Numbered from the stretch's first letter, positions 52,801 through 57,817 are shown. The stretch: 64,000 nt of DNA from Diadema setosum (GCA_033980235.1 CM067075.1:1081667-1145666), one strand, 5' to 3'. A program made the numbers and translations. Notes: generated by a model from the sequence alone, not told the origin.

Positions 52801-52982
52801 TTCTTCGGTGATGATTCAAATAGAAGTATTTATAATTCCATTTCTCTTCAGCTCCCGAGAATGGCACCAATACAGCCTCTGCAATTACTGGCACTGGTTT
52901 CAATAAGATCAAGGATAAACTTCGGCAAGCGAGGGATATTCTGTCACGCGGCGAAGACTGGATGAACATCATGACACCATGA
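6412..52982 (+). CDS. TENT2: GLD-2/TENT2-like non-canonical poly(A) RNA polymerase, 10 exons
   Basis: Exons 6412-6514, 13184-13281, 16811-16883, 19441-19513, 19969-20008, 21308-21347, 24617-24745, 27846-27973, 42378-42498 and 52852-52982 join with all phases agreeing into 936 nt, 311 residues plus stop. Seen: GSSASGFG at 42-49, catalytic pair D54/D56, third acidic residue D122 in IDIDLNID, central domain with VKQWAKQNGI (154-163) and GTLNSMSWVLM, GFFEYY (229-234), ISVR (244-247) and the nucleotide-recognition motif GTNTASAI (273-280). Known: this family adds A (some members U) to RNA 3' ends, controlling cytoplasmic mRNA translation and stability; GLD-2 proteins lack their own RNA-binding domain and use partners. 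No RNA-binding domain is seen here. The size is that of a bare catalytic core, so a longer N-terminus is possible: the first exon stays open back to an acceptor at 6392. The symbol is a family-level assignment; a lineage-specific paralogue is possible. Introns carry almost all the repeats in the window. Confidence 0.85.
7639..7680. repeat. (GACAGT)n hexamer microsatellite
   Basis: Five to six slightly varied GACAGT units. The Asp/Ser-rich open frame it creates (and its reverse) is a repeat artefact. Confidence 0.8.
7743..7807. repeat. Imperfect hairpin, ~20-bp arms
   Basis: gtcgtttggggcatacatgg pairs with ccataatgccccaaacgaac across a loop of about 20 nt. Unclassified. Confidence 0.6.
8735..8975. 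mobile_element. hAT-like MITE fragment, GGATCCGC family, copy 2
   Basis: Right end 'tcaaaatcctggatccgc' (8956-8973) matches the ends at 4.4, 43.3 and 64.0 kb. The left end is unclear. T-homopolymers inside. Confidence 0.4.
9240..9969 (-). mobile_element. LINE reverse transcriptase C-terminal fragment, open frame
   Basis: A 236-codon open frame on the minus strand (9969 to 9259) contains YKYLGVTVSKDLRWATHCQA, KTLGLLRRTL, MLVRPQLEYGSEAWNPY and LEGVQKAAARFVHQDY. This is the thumb/connection region of a non-LTR reverse transcriptase. It lacks the catalytic FADD part, so it is 5'-truncated. The undamaged frame suggests a younger insertion than the other LINEs here. Not a host gene. Confidence 0.8.
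10803..10942. repeat. 22-23-bp minisatellite, six units
   Basis: Units of the form GTCTCCACGAGGGAGCTCAT with alternating variants (ACGAGGG / ACAAAGG). Each unit carries GAGCTC. Confidence 0.9.
11210..11248. repeat. (TA)n microsatellite
   Basis: About 19 TA units. Confidence 0.95.
11980..12645. mobile_element. Possible fold-back element with inverted arms
   Basis: 11,985-12,120 (gattgagtgaatgaagc... ...gatgagaccgctggat) reappears inverted at 12,525-12,640 (atccagcggtctcgtcacc... ...cattcactcaatcc). An ATT/ATC microsatellite lies between. A related segment occurs at 2,500. Confidence 0.5.
12336..12478. repeat. ATT/ATC trinucleotide-rich microsatellite
   Basis: Interrupted ATT, ATC and GTT units. 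Produces spurious Tyr/His or Ile/Met open frames on both strands. Confidence 0.9.
13184..13281 (+). CDS. TENT2-like exon 2 (GSS and DxD catalytic motifs)
   Basis: Acceptor ttctag, donor gtaagt. Encodes residues 35-67 including KLYVFGSSASGFGASGCDAD: the GS motif of the polymerase-beta superfamily followed by the two metal-binding aspartates (D54, D56). This is the most diagnostic exon of the gene. It ends in phase 0. Confidence 0.92.
13637..13737. repeat. GAT/AAT microsatellite in intron 2
   Basis: GATGAT then AATAAT and GATAAT units. Confidence 0.9.
13740..14290. repeat. Dispersed repeat 'ctctgagagcgcagac'
   Basis: The segment 'taataactag...ctctgagagcgcagac' recurs at 14,325-14,375. 'cccgatttccca...tacgtcat' recurs at 14,685-14,715 and, diverged, at 28,485-28,525. 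'atgcgcagctt...aactcc' resembles 41,938-41,965. An old repeat family on both sides of the telomeric block. Confidence 0.55.
14481..14596. repeat. Interstitial telomeric repeat (CCCTAA)n
   Basis: About 18 CCCTAA-like units, perfect at 14,549-14,580 and diverged to the left. This is the metazoan TTAGGG telomere motif on the minus strand. Embedded in intron 2 and flanked by C- and A-homopolymers. Confidence 0.92.
15036..15100. repeat. (GA)n microsatellite
   Basis: Interrupted GAGA blocks at 15,036-15,048 and 15,062-15,100. Confidence 0.85.
15285..16588 (-). mobile_element. LINE fragment, minus strand (C-terminal zinc-finger-like region and tail)
   Basis: Frame 15968-15519 reads LQVLCKKDYITLSKFRCRPN and LHCTLCSSDDIGDEFHYISV followed by CPFF. 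The Cys-x2-Cys then GDEFHY...C pattern is common downstream of the reverse transcriptase in invertebrate LINEs. More decayed coding sequence follows to 16,588. The 3' tail lies at 15,290-15,340 with 'tgtaagattt' repeats. A relative lies at 29.6-30.6 kb. Confidence 0.65.
16811..16883 (+). CDS. TENT2-like exon 3
   Basis: Acceptor tctccag, donor gtaaga. Encodes KRDKSPPEEILRTIEKLLKGMGPS, the helix between the catalytic loop and the third-aspartate strand, matching the spacing in GLD-2. Phase 0 in, phase 1 out, joining correctly to both neighbours. Confidence 0.85.
17057..18019. mobile_element. Element with CTGAGCC terminal hairpin and ~320-bp internal repeats
   Basis: Opens with a hairpin, TAGCTCATCTGAGCC against GGCTCAAGTGAGCTA (17057-17089). 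Three diverged units follow, each with 'ttttcaccaaacttggcagg', at about 17,150, 17,470 and 17,810, separated by C/G-rich tracts. It ends near 'gaccccgggtctcttgtta', itself a short palindrome. No coding capacity. Possibly a non-autonomous rolling-circle element, but the canonical Helitron end is not clear. A decayed copy is at 53.2 kb. Confidence 0.6.
18130..18416. repeat. Inverted array of short palindromic words
   Basis: Words such as ACGAGTCATACAGCCCA and GAGTTCGACAC fill the left half, and their complements (GTGTCGAACTCGTGGGCTGT) fill the right half. The axis is near 18,270. The whole segment can fold on itself. Confidence 0.75.
18893..18975 (-). repeat. Weak tRNA-like segment
   Basis: On the minus strand a B-box-like GGTTCAAATCCTGGCA follows a possible anticodon hairpin, but acceptor and D arms do not close. 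Likely a tRNA-derived SINE remnant, not a gene. Confidence 0.3.
19033..19165. repeat. GAT/ATT/ACT microsatellite
   Basis: Mixed trinucleotide tract in intron 3. Confidence 0.85.
19441..19513 (+). CDS. TENT2-like exon 4
   Basis: Acceptor catccag, donor gtaatg. Encodes PIVVTETQVIGNAEVPIIKM and then RDVR; 'EVPIIKMRD' corresponds to the conserved 'AKVPIVKFRD' strand of the family. Phase 1 in, phase 2 out. Confidence 0.9.
19969..20008 (+). CDS. TENT2-like exon 5 (third catalytic Asp)
   Basis: Acceptor atttacag, donor gtatgt, 40 nt. Encodes HGIDIDLNIDVTG; D122 aligns with the third metal-binding aspartate of 'FDLNVNN' in GLD-2. Separated from exon 4 by only 455 bp, the shortest intron of the gene. 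Confidence 0.88.
20644..20701. repeat. (CA)n microsatellite
   Basis: Interrupted CA tract in intron 5. Both-strand open frames here are artefacts. Confidence 0.9.
21308..21347 (+). CDS. TENT2-like exon 6
   Basis: Acceptor gatacag, donor gtaaga, 40 nt. Encodes GVFDACLQKMYVE plus the first base of A143. It fills the expected position of the family segment 'VGIRNTFLLRTYAYLENR'. The phase fits both neighbours (0 in, 1 out). Because it is short, support rests on phase and position more than on residues. Confidence 0.75.
21425..21740 (+). mobile_element. tRNA-derived SINE with ATT tail
   Basis: A-box-like TGGCTTTGTGGATAAGAC at 21,443-21,460 and B-box-like AGTTTGATTCC at 21,480-21,490. A body with 'gtgtaaatgggaactgggca' and 'ctctggataaaaaagacc' follows, and the element runs into an ATT/ACT-rich tail. 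Layout fits a Pol III SINE in intron 6, just after exon 6. Confidence 0.7.
22031..22068. repeat. (CA)n microsatellite
   Basis: Nineteen CA units. Confidence 0.95.
22814..23259. mobile_element. Fold-back MITE with TA target duplication
   Basis: Begins GGGTTCGTGG and ends CCGAACCC, flanked by TA at 22812 and 23260. The body is made of variations on 'ggttcgttaatccgaa' in both orientations. It sits inside an older element ending at about 23,625 with 'cgttataacgggagtggcc'. Confidence 0.7.
23296..23385. repeat. (ATT)n microsatellite
   Basis: ATT-rich tract. Asn- or Leu-rich open frames are artefacts. Confidence 0.9.
23560..23626. mobile_element. Right end of a pogo/Tigger-like element
   Basis: 'ggttacaacgaaagaaaact' and 'cgttataacgggagtggcct' match the end of the small element at 56.5 kb. 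Its left part is probably 22,490-22,640 (taaagtggttcaaag...cggttataacgg), interrupted by the TA MITE and microsatellite. Confidence 0.45.
24163..24206. repeat. (CA)n microsatellite
   Basis: About 22 CA units. Confidence 0.95.
24617..24745 (+). CDS. TENT2-like exon 7 (central domain)
   Basis: Acceptor gttttaag, donor gttagt. Encodes ADDRVGPLGFIVKQWAKQNG followed by ICSPREGTLNSMSWVLMTINYMQ. This is the hallmark central helical region of GLD-2 enzymes ('RPLVLVIKKWAK... GTLSSYSLVLMVLHYLQ'). Phase 1 in, phase 1 out. Confidence 0.92.
24945..24993. repeat. (GT)n microsatellite
   Basis: About 23 GT units, one interruption. Confidence 0.95.
25739..25797. repeat. Perfect 24-bp hairpin
   Basis: Arms 25739-25762 and 25774-25797 are exact complements with an 11-nt loop. 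It lies 22 bp left of an (AT)n tract where a LINE begins. Confidence 0.95.
25818..25861. repeat. (TA)n microsatellite at LINE 5' boundary
   Basis: About 22 TA units directly preceding LINE coding sequence. Confidence 0.95.
25863..27619 (+). mobile_element. 5'-truncated LINE with decayed reverse transcriptase
   Basis: Broken frames give DSQFGFRENHSTSHAL, AINHEILLNKLYYHGIPWKA, CAVPQGSFLGPLLFTIYIND, LFADDSILFF (catalytic FADD) and a thumb-like region, then a 3' UTR ending 'gaattgaattgaattgaa' at 27,601-27,618. Several stops and frameshifts make it inactive. It lies in intron 7 just before exon 8. Confidence 0.85.
27846..27973 (+). CDS. TENT2-like exon 8 with basic insert
   Basis: Acceptor gggctag, donor gtaagc. 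Encodes EEYLLGRRGYPNIF, then the basic run KRRKRRKTRR (residues 200-209), then ...SSLYELLR. 'YPNIF' matches the family 'YPESF' position and 'SSLYELLR|GFFEYY' matches 'SNLGDLLL|GFLKYY'. Both phases fit (1 in, 0 out), which no other candidate in this 17-kb interval satisfied. The polypyrimidine tract is weak, so the acceptor is the least certain of the gene. Confidence 0.65.
28274..28395. repeat. Repeat with ACTCT words
   Basis: Runs of 'ttcactct' and its complement 'agagtga' between 28,276 and 28,395 look like subterminal repeats of a small DNA element. Boundaries unclear. Confidence 0.35.
28560..29640. other. Intron 8, no feature recognised
   Basis: Unique-looking AT-rich sequence. A short inverted pair 'gtcggaaaaccgac' occurs at 29,378. 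No exon of the gene is expected here from phase or homology. Confidence 0.4.
29640..30602 (-). mobile_element. LINE fragment, minus strand
   Basis: Minus-strand reading from 30,602 gives RVLLATRNNGPSCYNYARIK and FCTHCDEEKIGDEFHYLFQ, parallel to the CTLC...IGDEFHYISV region at 15.7 kb. The tail at 29,640-29,690 ('gtttgaaagtttacttactc') is the 3' end. Confidence 0.6.
31200..31240 (+). other. Possible small exon or pseudo-exon
   Basis: ATGGAAGGATACTCTACATC reads MEGYSTSSNESAK up to a donor-like gtaggc at 31,241. No homology is recognised and there is no acceptor partner. Weak. Confidence 0.12.
31926..32172. repeat. Duplicated segment, copy A, with deleted fold-back element
   Basis: 'gggatttccgag..cgacgtgcgtaaatg' at about 31,969 recurs at 32,661. 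The enclosed 'gatgcacaggat...ggcgttagtggag' meets its complement at 32,113. The outer phrase 'ataaaatgggttcaagaatg' occurs at both 31,926 and 32,157. Confidence 0.7.
32656..32940. repeat. Duplicated segment, copy B, with intact fold-back MITE
   Basis: Same leading segment as copy A. The fold-back then spans about 32,784-32,930, with ends 'caaatgatgcacaggat' and 'atcctgtgcatcatttg' and a longer interior, so copy A carries a deletion derivative. Confidence 0.7.
33624..34440. repeat. Partial tandem duplication, offset 407 bp
   Basis: Sequence from 'acgatacaaaagagggctaa' (33624) repeats at 34031 with few differences. It includes the flank, the left end of element A and the left third of the GGTGTTAA MITE. 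The first MITE copy stops at 34,030, where the second unit begins. Confidence 0.9.
34229..34752. mobile_element. GGTGTTAA-word MITE, copy 2 (TA target)
   Basis: Nearly identical to 5761-6293. The empty counterpart at 45,294-45,310 (ggtctcatagttagc) shows insertion at TA: flanks here are ggtctcat and tagttagc, and the duplicated left copy at 33,819 reads ggtctcata. Confidence 0.85.
34996..35386. mobile_element. TTAA-flanked MITE B, copy 1
   Basis: AGGGATAGTACAGT after TTAA (34992) and ACTGTACGATCCCT before TTAA (35387). The copy of element A at 45.5 kb lacks it, reading 'gattttaaaaagatgc' at the same point. A reversed relative lies at 57,818. Confidence 0.85.
35680..36340. repeat. Repeats with TAGCGGGATA / CTCGAGAT words
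   Basis: 'ttagcgggata' and 'gagatatggagcgcgatcg' recur at 35,705, 35,850, 36,090, 36,135 and 36,195 in a region of CpG-rich sequence. Probably a DNA transposon end or fragment; boundaries unclear. Confidence 0.45.
36430..36580. repeat. ACGTY-word array, left
   Basis: Words like 'aaaacgttctta', 'ctacgtcgac' and 'tggacgttt' recur. Similar in style to 40,845-41,262. Confidence 0.5.
36757..38486 (+). mobile_element. RNase-H-bearing LINE with internal inversion
   Basis: 36,840-37,055 reads FDSHLSWQPHIDNIKMRYMK and ALIRPVLDYGCEVYDS (thumb). 37,700-38,486 reads FRAQQLAIILAL, KVNFEWIPSHCDIRGNDKAE (RNase H) and, after a shift, QHFLLECPGYKEYR (C-terminal Cys/His region), with a stop near 38,484. About 175 bp (36,757-36,932) is repeated in inverted orientation at 37,267-37,441. 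An I/Jockey-type clade with RNase H is likely. Confidence 0.8.
38590..39010. other. Unclassified, GC-richer block
   Basis: Open frames of about 100 codons overlap here (KWYAGARRKFPMETYAIDSS and others). No family is recognised. The block ends at a LINE-like tail. Could be retroelement UTR. Confidence 0.3.
39059..39340 (-). mobile_element. LINE 3' end, minus strand, with (GAGTT)n
   Basis: Five GAGTT units, then 'tttattaacaacatacatg', the usual layout of a reversed LINE tail in this window. Confidence 0.5.
39527..39559 (+). ncRNA. Hammerhead-ribozyme-like core
   Basis: CTGACGA (39527-39533) is followed by a bulged A, a stem GGACAG/CTGCCC closed by TCAAC with one A.C mismatch, GAAA (39552-39555), and CGTC, whose last three bases suit a GUC cleavage site. 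Flanks can form a short imperfect stem I. Known: minimal hammerheads with a tiny helix III occur in Penelope-like and related retroelements. Activity is unproven; the extra A may weaken it. Confidence 0.5.
39600..40340. other. Pyrimidine-rich tract
   Basis: Over 700 bp of C/T-rich sequence with a (TC)n core at 39,650-39,671, following the hammerhead-like motif. Open frames (Ser/Leu/Phe-rich) reflect composition. It may be the 5' region of the same retroelement. Confidence 0.4.
40452..40655 (+). other. 67-codon open frame, unknown
   Basis: MLILFAGSCCAARTQNKERH then a Gln/Ser/Thr-rich tail. The N-terminus looks like a signal peptide, but no homology is recognised and it lies in repeat-rich intron 8. 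Kept only as a visible frame. Confidence 0.15.
40845..41262. repeat. AACGTT-word array, probable transposon end
   Basis: Dense repetition of 'gaacgtt', 'ttctagacggtt' and 'aaaacgtcc' in both orientations, ending 'tgtgttagctgggc'. Resembles the sub-terminal region of a large DNA transposon. A shorter similar array is at 36,430. Confidence 0.55.
41640..41832. repeat. Dispersed repeat, copy 1
   Basis: Shares about 190 bp ('gtacggtacaatttctcgaa' through 'caaggatctacttgg') with 55,672-55,853. Non-coding. Confidence 0.75.
42378..42498 (+). CDS. TENT2-like exon 9
   Basis: Acceptor tttgcag, donor gtaact. Encodes GFFEYYVQFPFEWQKISVRT and then GNAVNHRKRERARMGRIFIE. GFFEYY, the FPFEW turn and ISVR are standard PAP-associated-domain landmarks. 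Phase 0 in, phase 1 out. Confidence 0.92.
42716..42759. repeat. 44-bp exact repeat, left copy
   Basis: Identical to 52,218-52,261. The two lie near opposite ends of intron 9 and contain ccggttcgtgagacccgcgc. Confidence 0.95.
42962..42989. repeat. Perfect 28-bp palindrome
   Basis: TTTTAGAACAATTA followed by its exact complement, no spacer. Confidence 0.97.
43126..43292. mobile_element. hAT-like MITE, GGCGGAT family, copy 3
   Basis: ctgtgtggcggattttctgg at the left and aaatcctggatccgccagtg at the right, with T-rich interior. Confidence 0.55.
44580..46195. repeat. Diverged ~125-bp satellite array, left block
   Basis: Units with 'tgcaacatcctgttgctaaatcag', 'caaaggctcttcaagtcttc' and 'ctctttgcaggtcttgtcaac' start near 44,602, 44,736, 44,868, 44,994, 45,113, 45,706, 45,905 and 46,044. 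Interrupted by element A copy 2 and, at about 46,195, by a LINE. The tcaacaggtct-like phrases mimic splice acceptors. Confidence 0.85.
45262..45688. mobile_element. TTAA-flanked element A, copy 2 (427 bp)
   Basis: AGGTATTAGCCCACATGTG after TTAA (45258) and ...GTAGGCTAATACCT before TTAA (45689). The homologous satellite unit at 51,600-51,625 is unoccupied (ttcaaaggtttaaatagaag), proving insertion and a TTAA duplication. Confidence 0.9.
47791..50596. mobile_element. TTAA-flanked inverted-dimer DNA element (2.8 kb)
   Basis: Flanked by TTAA at 47787-47790 and 50597-50600. Outer ends GTTCCACTAT and ATAGTGGAACGGGG are inverted. The left half (47,791 to about 49,430) reappears inverted in the right half (49,527-50,596). 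A third copy of the end sequence sits at the centre (49,430-49,527). The body repeats words like 'gagcgta', 'acagcgt' and 'gatcgta'. A reversed LINE tail (48,466-49,090) interrupts the left half. A minus-strand frame (50,238-50,032) gives a Lys/Arg/Glu-rich peptide, perhaps a relic. Confidence 0.8.
48466..49092 (-). mobile_element. LINE 3' fragment inside the inverted dimer
   Basis: Begins with (TTCAAG)n at 48,467-48,486, then 'tgatttatttcacttcc', and runs to about 49,092. The counterpart in the right half joins 'tcgaagaggctcctcaac' without it, so it inserted after the dimer formed or into one half only. Confidence 0.65.
51282..52000. repeat. ~125-bp satellite array, right block
   Basis: Units at 51,352, 51,478, 51,630 and 51,910. 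51,420-51,760 is nearly identical to 45,055-45,250 plus 45,694-45,830, showing a duplication of several units together. Confidence 0.85.
51768..51909. repeat. Two adjacent perfect 29-bp hairpins
   Basis: Arms 51768-51796/51802-51830 and 51845-51873/51881-51909 are exact complements. At 45,839-45,900 the same satellite unit runs directly from the first arm into the last, so 51,797-51,880 is an inserted inverted copy of both sides. Confidence 0.93.
52198..52261. repeat. 44-bp exact repeat, right copy, within a hairpin
   Basis: 52,218-52,261 equals 42,716-42,759. Here the left neighbour GGGTCTCAAGAACCG (52,201) pairs with CGGTTCGTGAGACCC (52,233). Confidence 0.9.
52852..52982 (+). CDS. TENT2-like terminal exon (nucleotide-recognition motif, stop)
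   Basis: Acceptor tctcttcag, stop TGA at 52980-52982. Encodes APENGTNTASAI, matching the GLD-2 'EPFDGTNTARAV' nucleotide-recognition motif, then a helix and the end ...GEDWMNIMTP. Phase 1 in. Intron 9 before it is 10.4 kb and holds the satellite array and nested transposons. Confidence 0.92.
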
Positions 52983-53214
52983 GCTTCTTGAGATTTCTTC
53001 AGCTTTTAACACTACATTATACAGAGATACGGATATAAGTTGAAGCTTCTTGGTTTTTCCCACTTTTTCACGCTCTTTCTATATCAGGTTCTGATTTTTT
53101 TCTCTCATACTGTGTATTCCTGATGCTGCCTGCGCGTTGAGCATCGTAGGAGGTGACGTTGATGTGTAAATTTTGACTGTATGTAATATATGATATTTGC
53201 GAACATTCATTGTC

Positions 53215-53700
53215 CAGCAGCCGTAAATTTTATTGCACGTCCTCCGTCGTCCATTGTCCGTCGTGCGTCGTGCATTAACATTTTGCATTAAAAAGCCCTT
53301 TCCTTGAAAACCTGTTGACGGGTTTTCACCAAGCTTTGCATGTAAAGCATCCCTTGGGTGACAGGATTTCAATTTGTTCAAACGGGCACAATGCCACCCC
53401 ACCCCCCCCCCACCCCCTCGGGGCCCAATGAGGGATCCCAATACCTCCCAAATCAAGAAATCTTTGAACAAAAATATCAGAATGTTCTTCTCCATGGTCA
53501 ATTTCCATGTTTAACACTGTTGGTGTAGTGGAAACTCAACGCCCTTGTCATTCTCAACCGACGTTTTCATTTTCTTTGTATAAATTCTTGGTCAAATTTT
53601 AACTAAACTTGGAAGGTAACATTTCTAATGTAATTATGATCTCAATTTATTCAAATTTATATAATCAAATTATGTATCATCCCATCCTGTACAAGTAATC
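53215..53700. mobile_element. Decayed copy of the 17-kb CTGAGC-hairpin element
   Basis: 'gttttcaccaagctttgcat', 'aggatttcaatttgttcaaa' and 'gggcacaatgccacc' parallel 17,150-17,230. No terminal hairpin remains. Located in the presumed 3' UTR or downstream of the TENT2-like gene. Confidence 0.5.
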
Positions 53701-54695
53701 TTCATATTAGAAAGTCTTTTCTATCACTTTAGGGGCTAATTGAGAGCCACTCCTGGATCTGGCATGAATATCTTGATCCGCAAATCCTGACCTTTTGTAA
53801 ACGCAGGGTCAAATTTCTCGCCAAAGTTGGCAGGTATATCGTGATAAAATATGACTACGTACCCATTGCCAACATGCACCACTCCCCTCAGGGCAATCCA
53901 TAAAGTCCCCAAATTAGAGAATGTCCAATATAGCTTCAGAGCTTTTGTAAAACCAGATATGCTCTGAATGAATACATCACTGAATGTACTTTCAAGTTTC
54001 TTTATGTCAGATCCATGGATGACCCCAATGAGGGCCGGACCTAATCTACTGGACGCCAGTTTCCACATTGTGATCTTCTTTTTGAAAACGCATGGTCAGC
54101 TATCCTTAAAAAAAAAAAAATCGCAGGTATCATTCAAGATAATCAAAATGGACACCATATATATACCCTCTGAAAGTCTCCAAAGCCTGCAGATTGTGCC
54201 GTTTTCTTGGGTAATAATTTCAAGAATGCATGGAAGATGGATTGGCCCGGGTTCTTGTTGCTGTCTGAGCCTCTGTCGTGCCACTCTTTTACAAACTATA
54301 GAAGTTTACCAGTATGCCTTCATATGCCATTTTGTAGATACGAAGAGTAAAACATTTCAGTTTGTTTAATACCTGCAATCTCATGTCTCTTTGTCGCCAT
54401 GACCAACCTGCGATTTGATATCACACTAGATAGCGGTGTTGCCATTATAGTCCAATACTTAGCACTCATTTTGGAAATACAGTGCAGATTGTTTTCCACA
54501 GCCATCAATTCTTTTGCTGACATTATTCAAGAAGTTACCAAGAAATATGCTCAAACCAGTCGCCACAGTTTTTTTCAATTTCAATTTAATTTTCAATGAT
54601 AATTTTCAATGATAAATTTTTGATTACAAGTAATCGTGTAAATGATTACATTTACAAAAATGATTAAATTTCAATGATAAATTTTCTGTCAATGA

Positions 54696-54958
54696 TATAT
54701 ATATGAAGAGTTTGTTTGCAAAAACCGATAAGTCCATTTGTGAAGATTTTGAAGTACGGTCTCTGTTATAAAGTACAAAATAATACCTTTTAAATGATAT
54801 ATTGGTCACTACATATAAAGGTACCTTTTTGAAGTTATGGTCAAAAGAAGCAAATATTTTCTTATTATTCTCTTTATTTTTCTTGACCTTTAATCGCAAA
54901 TATCTCCATTTGACAAATATGGACATCGGTTTTTGCAACAAACTCTTCATATATATAA
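54696..54958. mobile_element. Short MITE with ~40-bp inverted ends
   Basis: ATATATGAAGAGTTTGTTTG at the left and its complement ACAAACTCTTCATATATAT at the right, with about 40 paired positions in total (aaaaaccgat...atcggttttt). TA-rich flanks suggest a TA target. Confidence 0.75.
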
Positions 54959-55205
54959 GTTCTGTTTGTTTTCAAAAGTGTGTAATACGTCCTTATTGTG
55001 TATGTTGGTGTACGTATATTATATATTATTATATTTCTCGACATATTGATTTGTGTAATTACAATATTTTCTCACTCATTTTTATCATCAAGGTGTACAT
55101 ATTTCATTTTGTAACTACCTTGTATCTGAAGGTTTGAACGTGTCTGTAAATAATATTTGTAATGTTATATGCAATTTAGCCCCTGGGTTACTAGGTATAC
55201 GATTG

Positions 55206-55211
55206 AATAAA
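55206..55211 (+). promoter_or_regulatory. Candidate poly(A) signal AATAAA for the TENT2-like gene
   Basis: First clear AATAAA on the + strand after the stop outside an obvious repeat, giving a 3' UTR of about 2.2 kb that would include repeat-derived sequence (a degraded 53.2-kb element and a 260-bp MITE). Inference only. Confidence 0.3.
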
Positions 55212-55671
55212 CCTTTCTAGACCTTTCTATAGTTTGGCGAATCATAGTCATATCGCACTCGTAACCAACAAGGCAGTAACAGCACATGATTAGCGTAAAC
55301 TTACTTTGCACAGCGTTCTTAAAGAATATTTAAAATATTTTCAAAGATTTCAAGTATTTGCTCTTTTATGAGATATTCTTCAAAATGTTGCCTTTGTGGT
55401 ATATCTTTCAAATTGCAAAACTTAAAGTATGTAAGTTTAAGTTTCACTGAAATGTCTTGTTTATATCTGATTATGATATGTTGTTAGGTTTAAAAGGGAT
55501 GTTTATTTTGTAGTCACAAACTTAGTGTAGTTTACTCATATTCCTTTACCAAGACAAGCAATTCCAAACTAACCTCAAAACTGATCCAAGACTGATTCGC
55601 ACTGACAAGTATCTGTAAGTTAAAAGCAGTCTATGTCAAATAAATGTCAAATACAATATTTGACATTTATA

Positions 55672-55853
55672 TGCAACACACAGTACACGCAGTACCGTAC
55701 AATTTCTCAAACCGTGGAAAAGAACGAAAAAATCGAACCAAGTTGCACGCAAAAATAGAACCAAAATTGCACGGCGCGTTGAATGGAGTGCTTATTTAAT
55801 ATCACGTCACCAACAATCCTCCAATCAAATTACAAGGATCTACTTGGACGTTG
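55672..55853. repeat. Dispersed repeat, copy 2
   Basis: Matches 41,640-41,832 over its full length with small gaps. Confidence 0.75.
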
Positions 55854-56491
55854 TATAATCCCTGGTATCCCATTCATAGCCATCCAATATAATATAATTA
55901 TCTGATAGCCACTCTTGACGGATGACCACTCAGAACAGATCTATCTTGTTTCAATGTAAATGAAAAATTCTTGTCTTTTTAGACGTACTTTGTGTGGCGT
56001 TTCAAACTTGAATAATAACCTTTTTGTCTCGTTATCAATAGTTCTGTTTGAAAGTATATGTATTCATCAGATGACAGAGCCATGCGATGAGAGCAGTTTA
56101 TATATCCACTTTGTAGTATTATTATGTCTCTTATACTCTAAAAGACATACTTTTTACTCGATGTCATATCTCTTTTATGGTATTCGGGAAGATTCCGTTT
56201 CATGAGACCTTTGTTTTACTTTTACTTCCTCCCTCACCCCACCCCCTCAAAAAAAAAAAGAAAAAAAATAGTATTAAGCCTAGATAATACAGCTAAGTTT
56301 GTTTTCGTTTTGCTGTGTTTTATTATAGAGTGTAAATTTCCTTGATTTTTCCACTACCAAATAGCGAATGCTTTATGCGCACTTTGCAGTGTCATTCCAT
56401 AGGTCTTTAGTTCACTGTGGGCAAGAGATGTCAAGCCTGTAAATAGTTCTGACTGCAGTAGAGGCGTGTATAAGAATCAGTAGTGCATATA

Positions 56492-56664
56492 CAGTGCACT
56501 CCCGTTACAACAAACACGGTTTTAACGAAGTTCTGGTTACAACTTCAGGCTGTAACATTATCCGCATATGTATTTTTATTGTTTGTTTGTTCGGATGTAA
56601 CGAAATTTCGGTGTAACGAAAGAAAACTGCCGGTCCCGAGACTTTGTTATAACGGGAGTCCACT
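56492..56664. mobile_element. pogo/Tigger-like MITE
   Basis: CAGTGCACTCCCGTTACAAC at the left; 'gttataacgggagtccactt' at the right gives the inverted end. Flanked by TA. The ACTCCCGTTA-type end is characteristic of pogo/Tigger derivatives. Length about 173 bp. Confidence 0.7.
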
Positions 56665-57230
56665 TTACATGTAATAAAAATCTGTCAGCTAGATGTATTC
56701 GCGTGATTCAGAACATTGTTTTCGTGTAGTTTAATAAGCAAGACTCACGGGTTCTGTAATTTTCAAGGTTCAAGGGCTTTACCGCTTAAAGTCTCCAAAT
56801 GGGATAATTACAAATAGGCCATATCACTTTACATTTTGTAGAAAAGTTATATTCATTTTGTTGTAGGAGCATGTCTTTAGGTATGATGTTCAGAGTAATA
56901 GGTCAAATATGCCTTTACTTCAACATGAACTTGTATGGCATCAGTATTCAGTGTTAGAATGGAAGATGCTATTGAATTGCAACAAAGTGCACATTTTATG
57001 TTATGAATGACAAAGGTTTTGGGATATAAAAATACTCTCAGCTCTGAATCTGTTTTGTCTCGTCATTATTAAACTTGATGGCCATGATATTCAATTTGTT
57101 ATCCCTCTCGTGCTTTTTTTTTTCTCTGTTTGTACACACTTCTCCATGTTTTACAAGGAAATTGTGTTGCCAGATCTCCGACTGTTCGGGCCAAACAAAA
57201 GAATGATTTATTTGCTGTTGCTGTCGTAAA

Positions 57231-57813
57231 AAGGGAAATCCAGTCCAAATAGAAGTTAGTCAGATTAAAACAAAGAAAAGAGTAAAATCTTACGAGTTCA
57301 ACAGTCAAAATTTGACTGAAATCGGATGAAAAATAAGGAAATTATATGGTATTTTGAAGTTTTGCCAATTTCAGCAAAACAGTACAGTGGATATGAATAT
57401 GCAAATGAGTGAGTTAACCATGTCATAGCGTCACAATTTTCCATTGATCGTTCAAAGAAAAAAAAATGACGAAAATTCAATGTTTCTGTCATTGAAGTCT
57501 GAAACATGGTGTTATTCTTGATTGAATAACGTCAGAATAGTAATCAATTAGATATACCAGGATTAATGAGCCTAGGGCATAACTGCGTTTGAATGAAATT
57601 TCAGCATTTTATGTACAAACTATAAACGGCAAGTTGTGAAGGGATGACATGCTCACTTTGTCATTTGCATATTCGTATTCGTAACTATTTCCTGAAAAAT
57701 TAGCGAAACTTCAAAATGTCATAACTTCCTTATTTTTCACCCGATTTCGATCAATACTTTACTCTTTATCATTTTCTTATGAGACTAACTTATGTTTGGA
57801 CTGGATTTCCCCT
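57231..57813. mobile_element. TTAA-adjacent MITE C
   Basis: AAGGGAAATCCAGTCCAAAT at the left and ATGTTTGGACTGGATTTCCC at the right. Sub-terminal 'gaaatcggatgaaaaataag' is also inverted at 57,735. The right TTAA (57,814-57,817) is shared with the next element. Confidence 0.7.
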
Positions 57814-57817
57814 TTAA

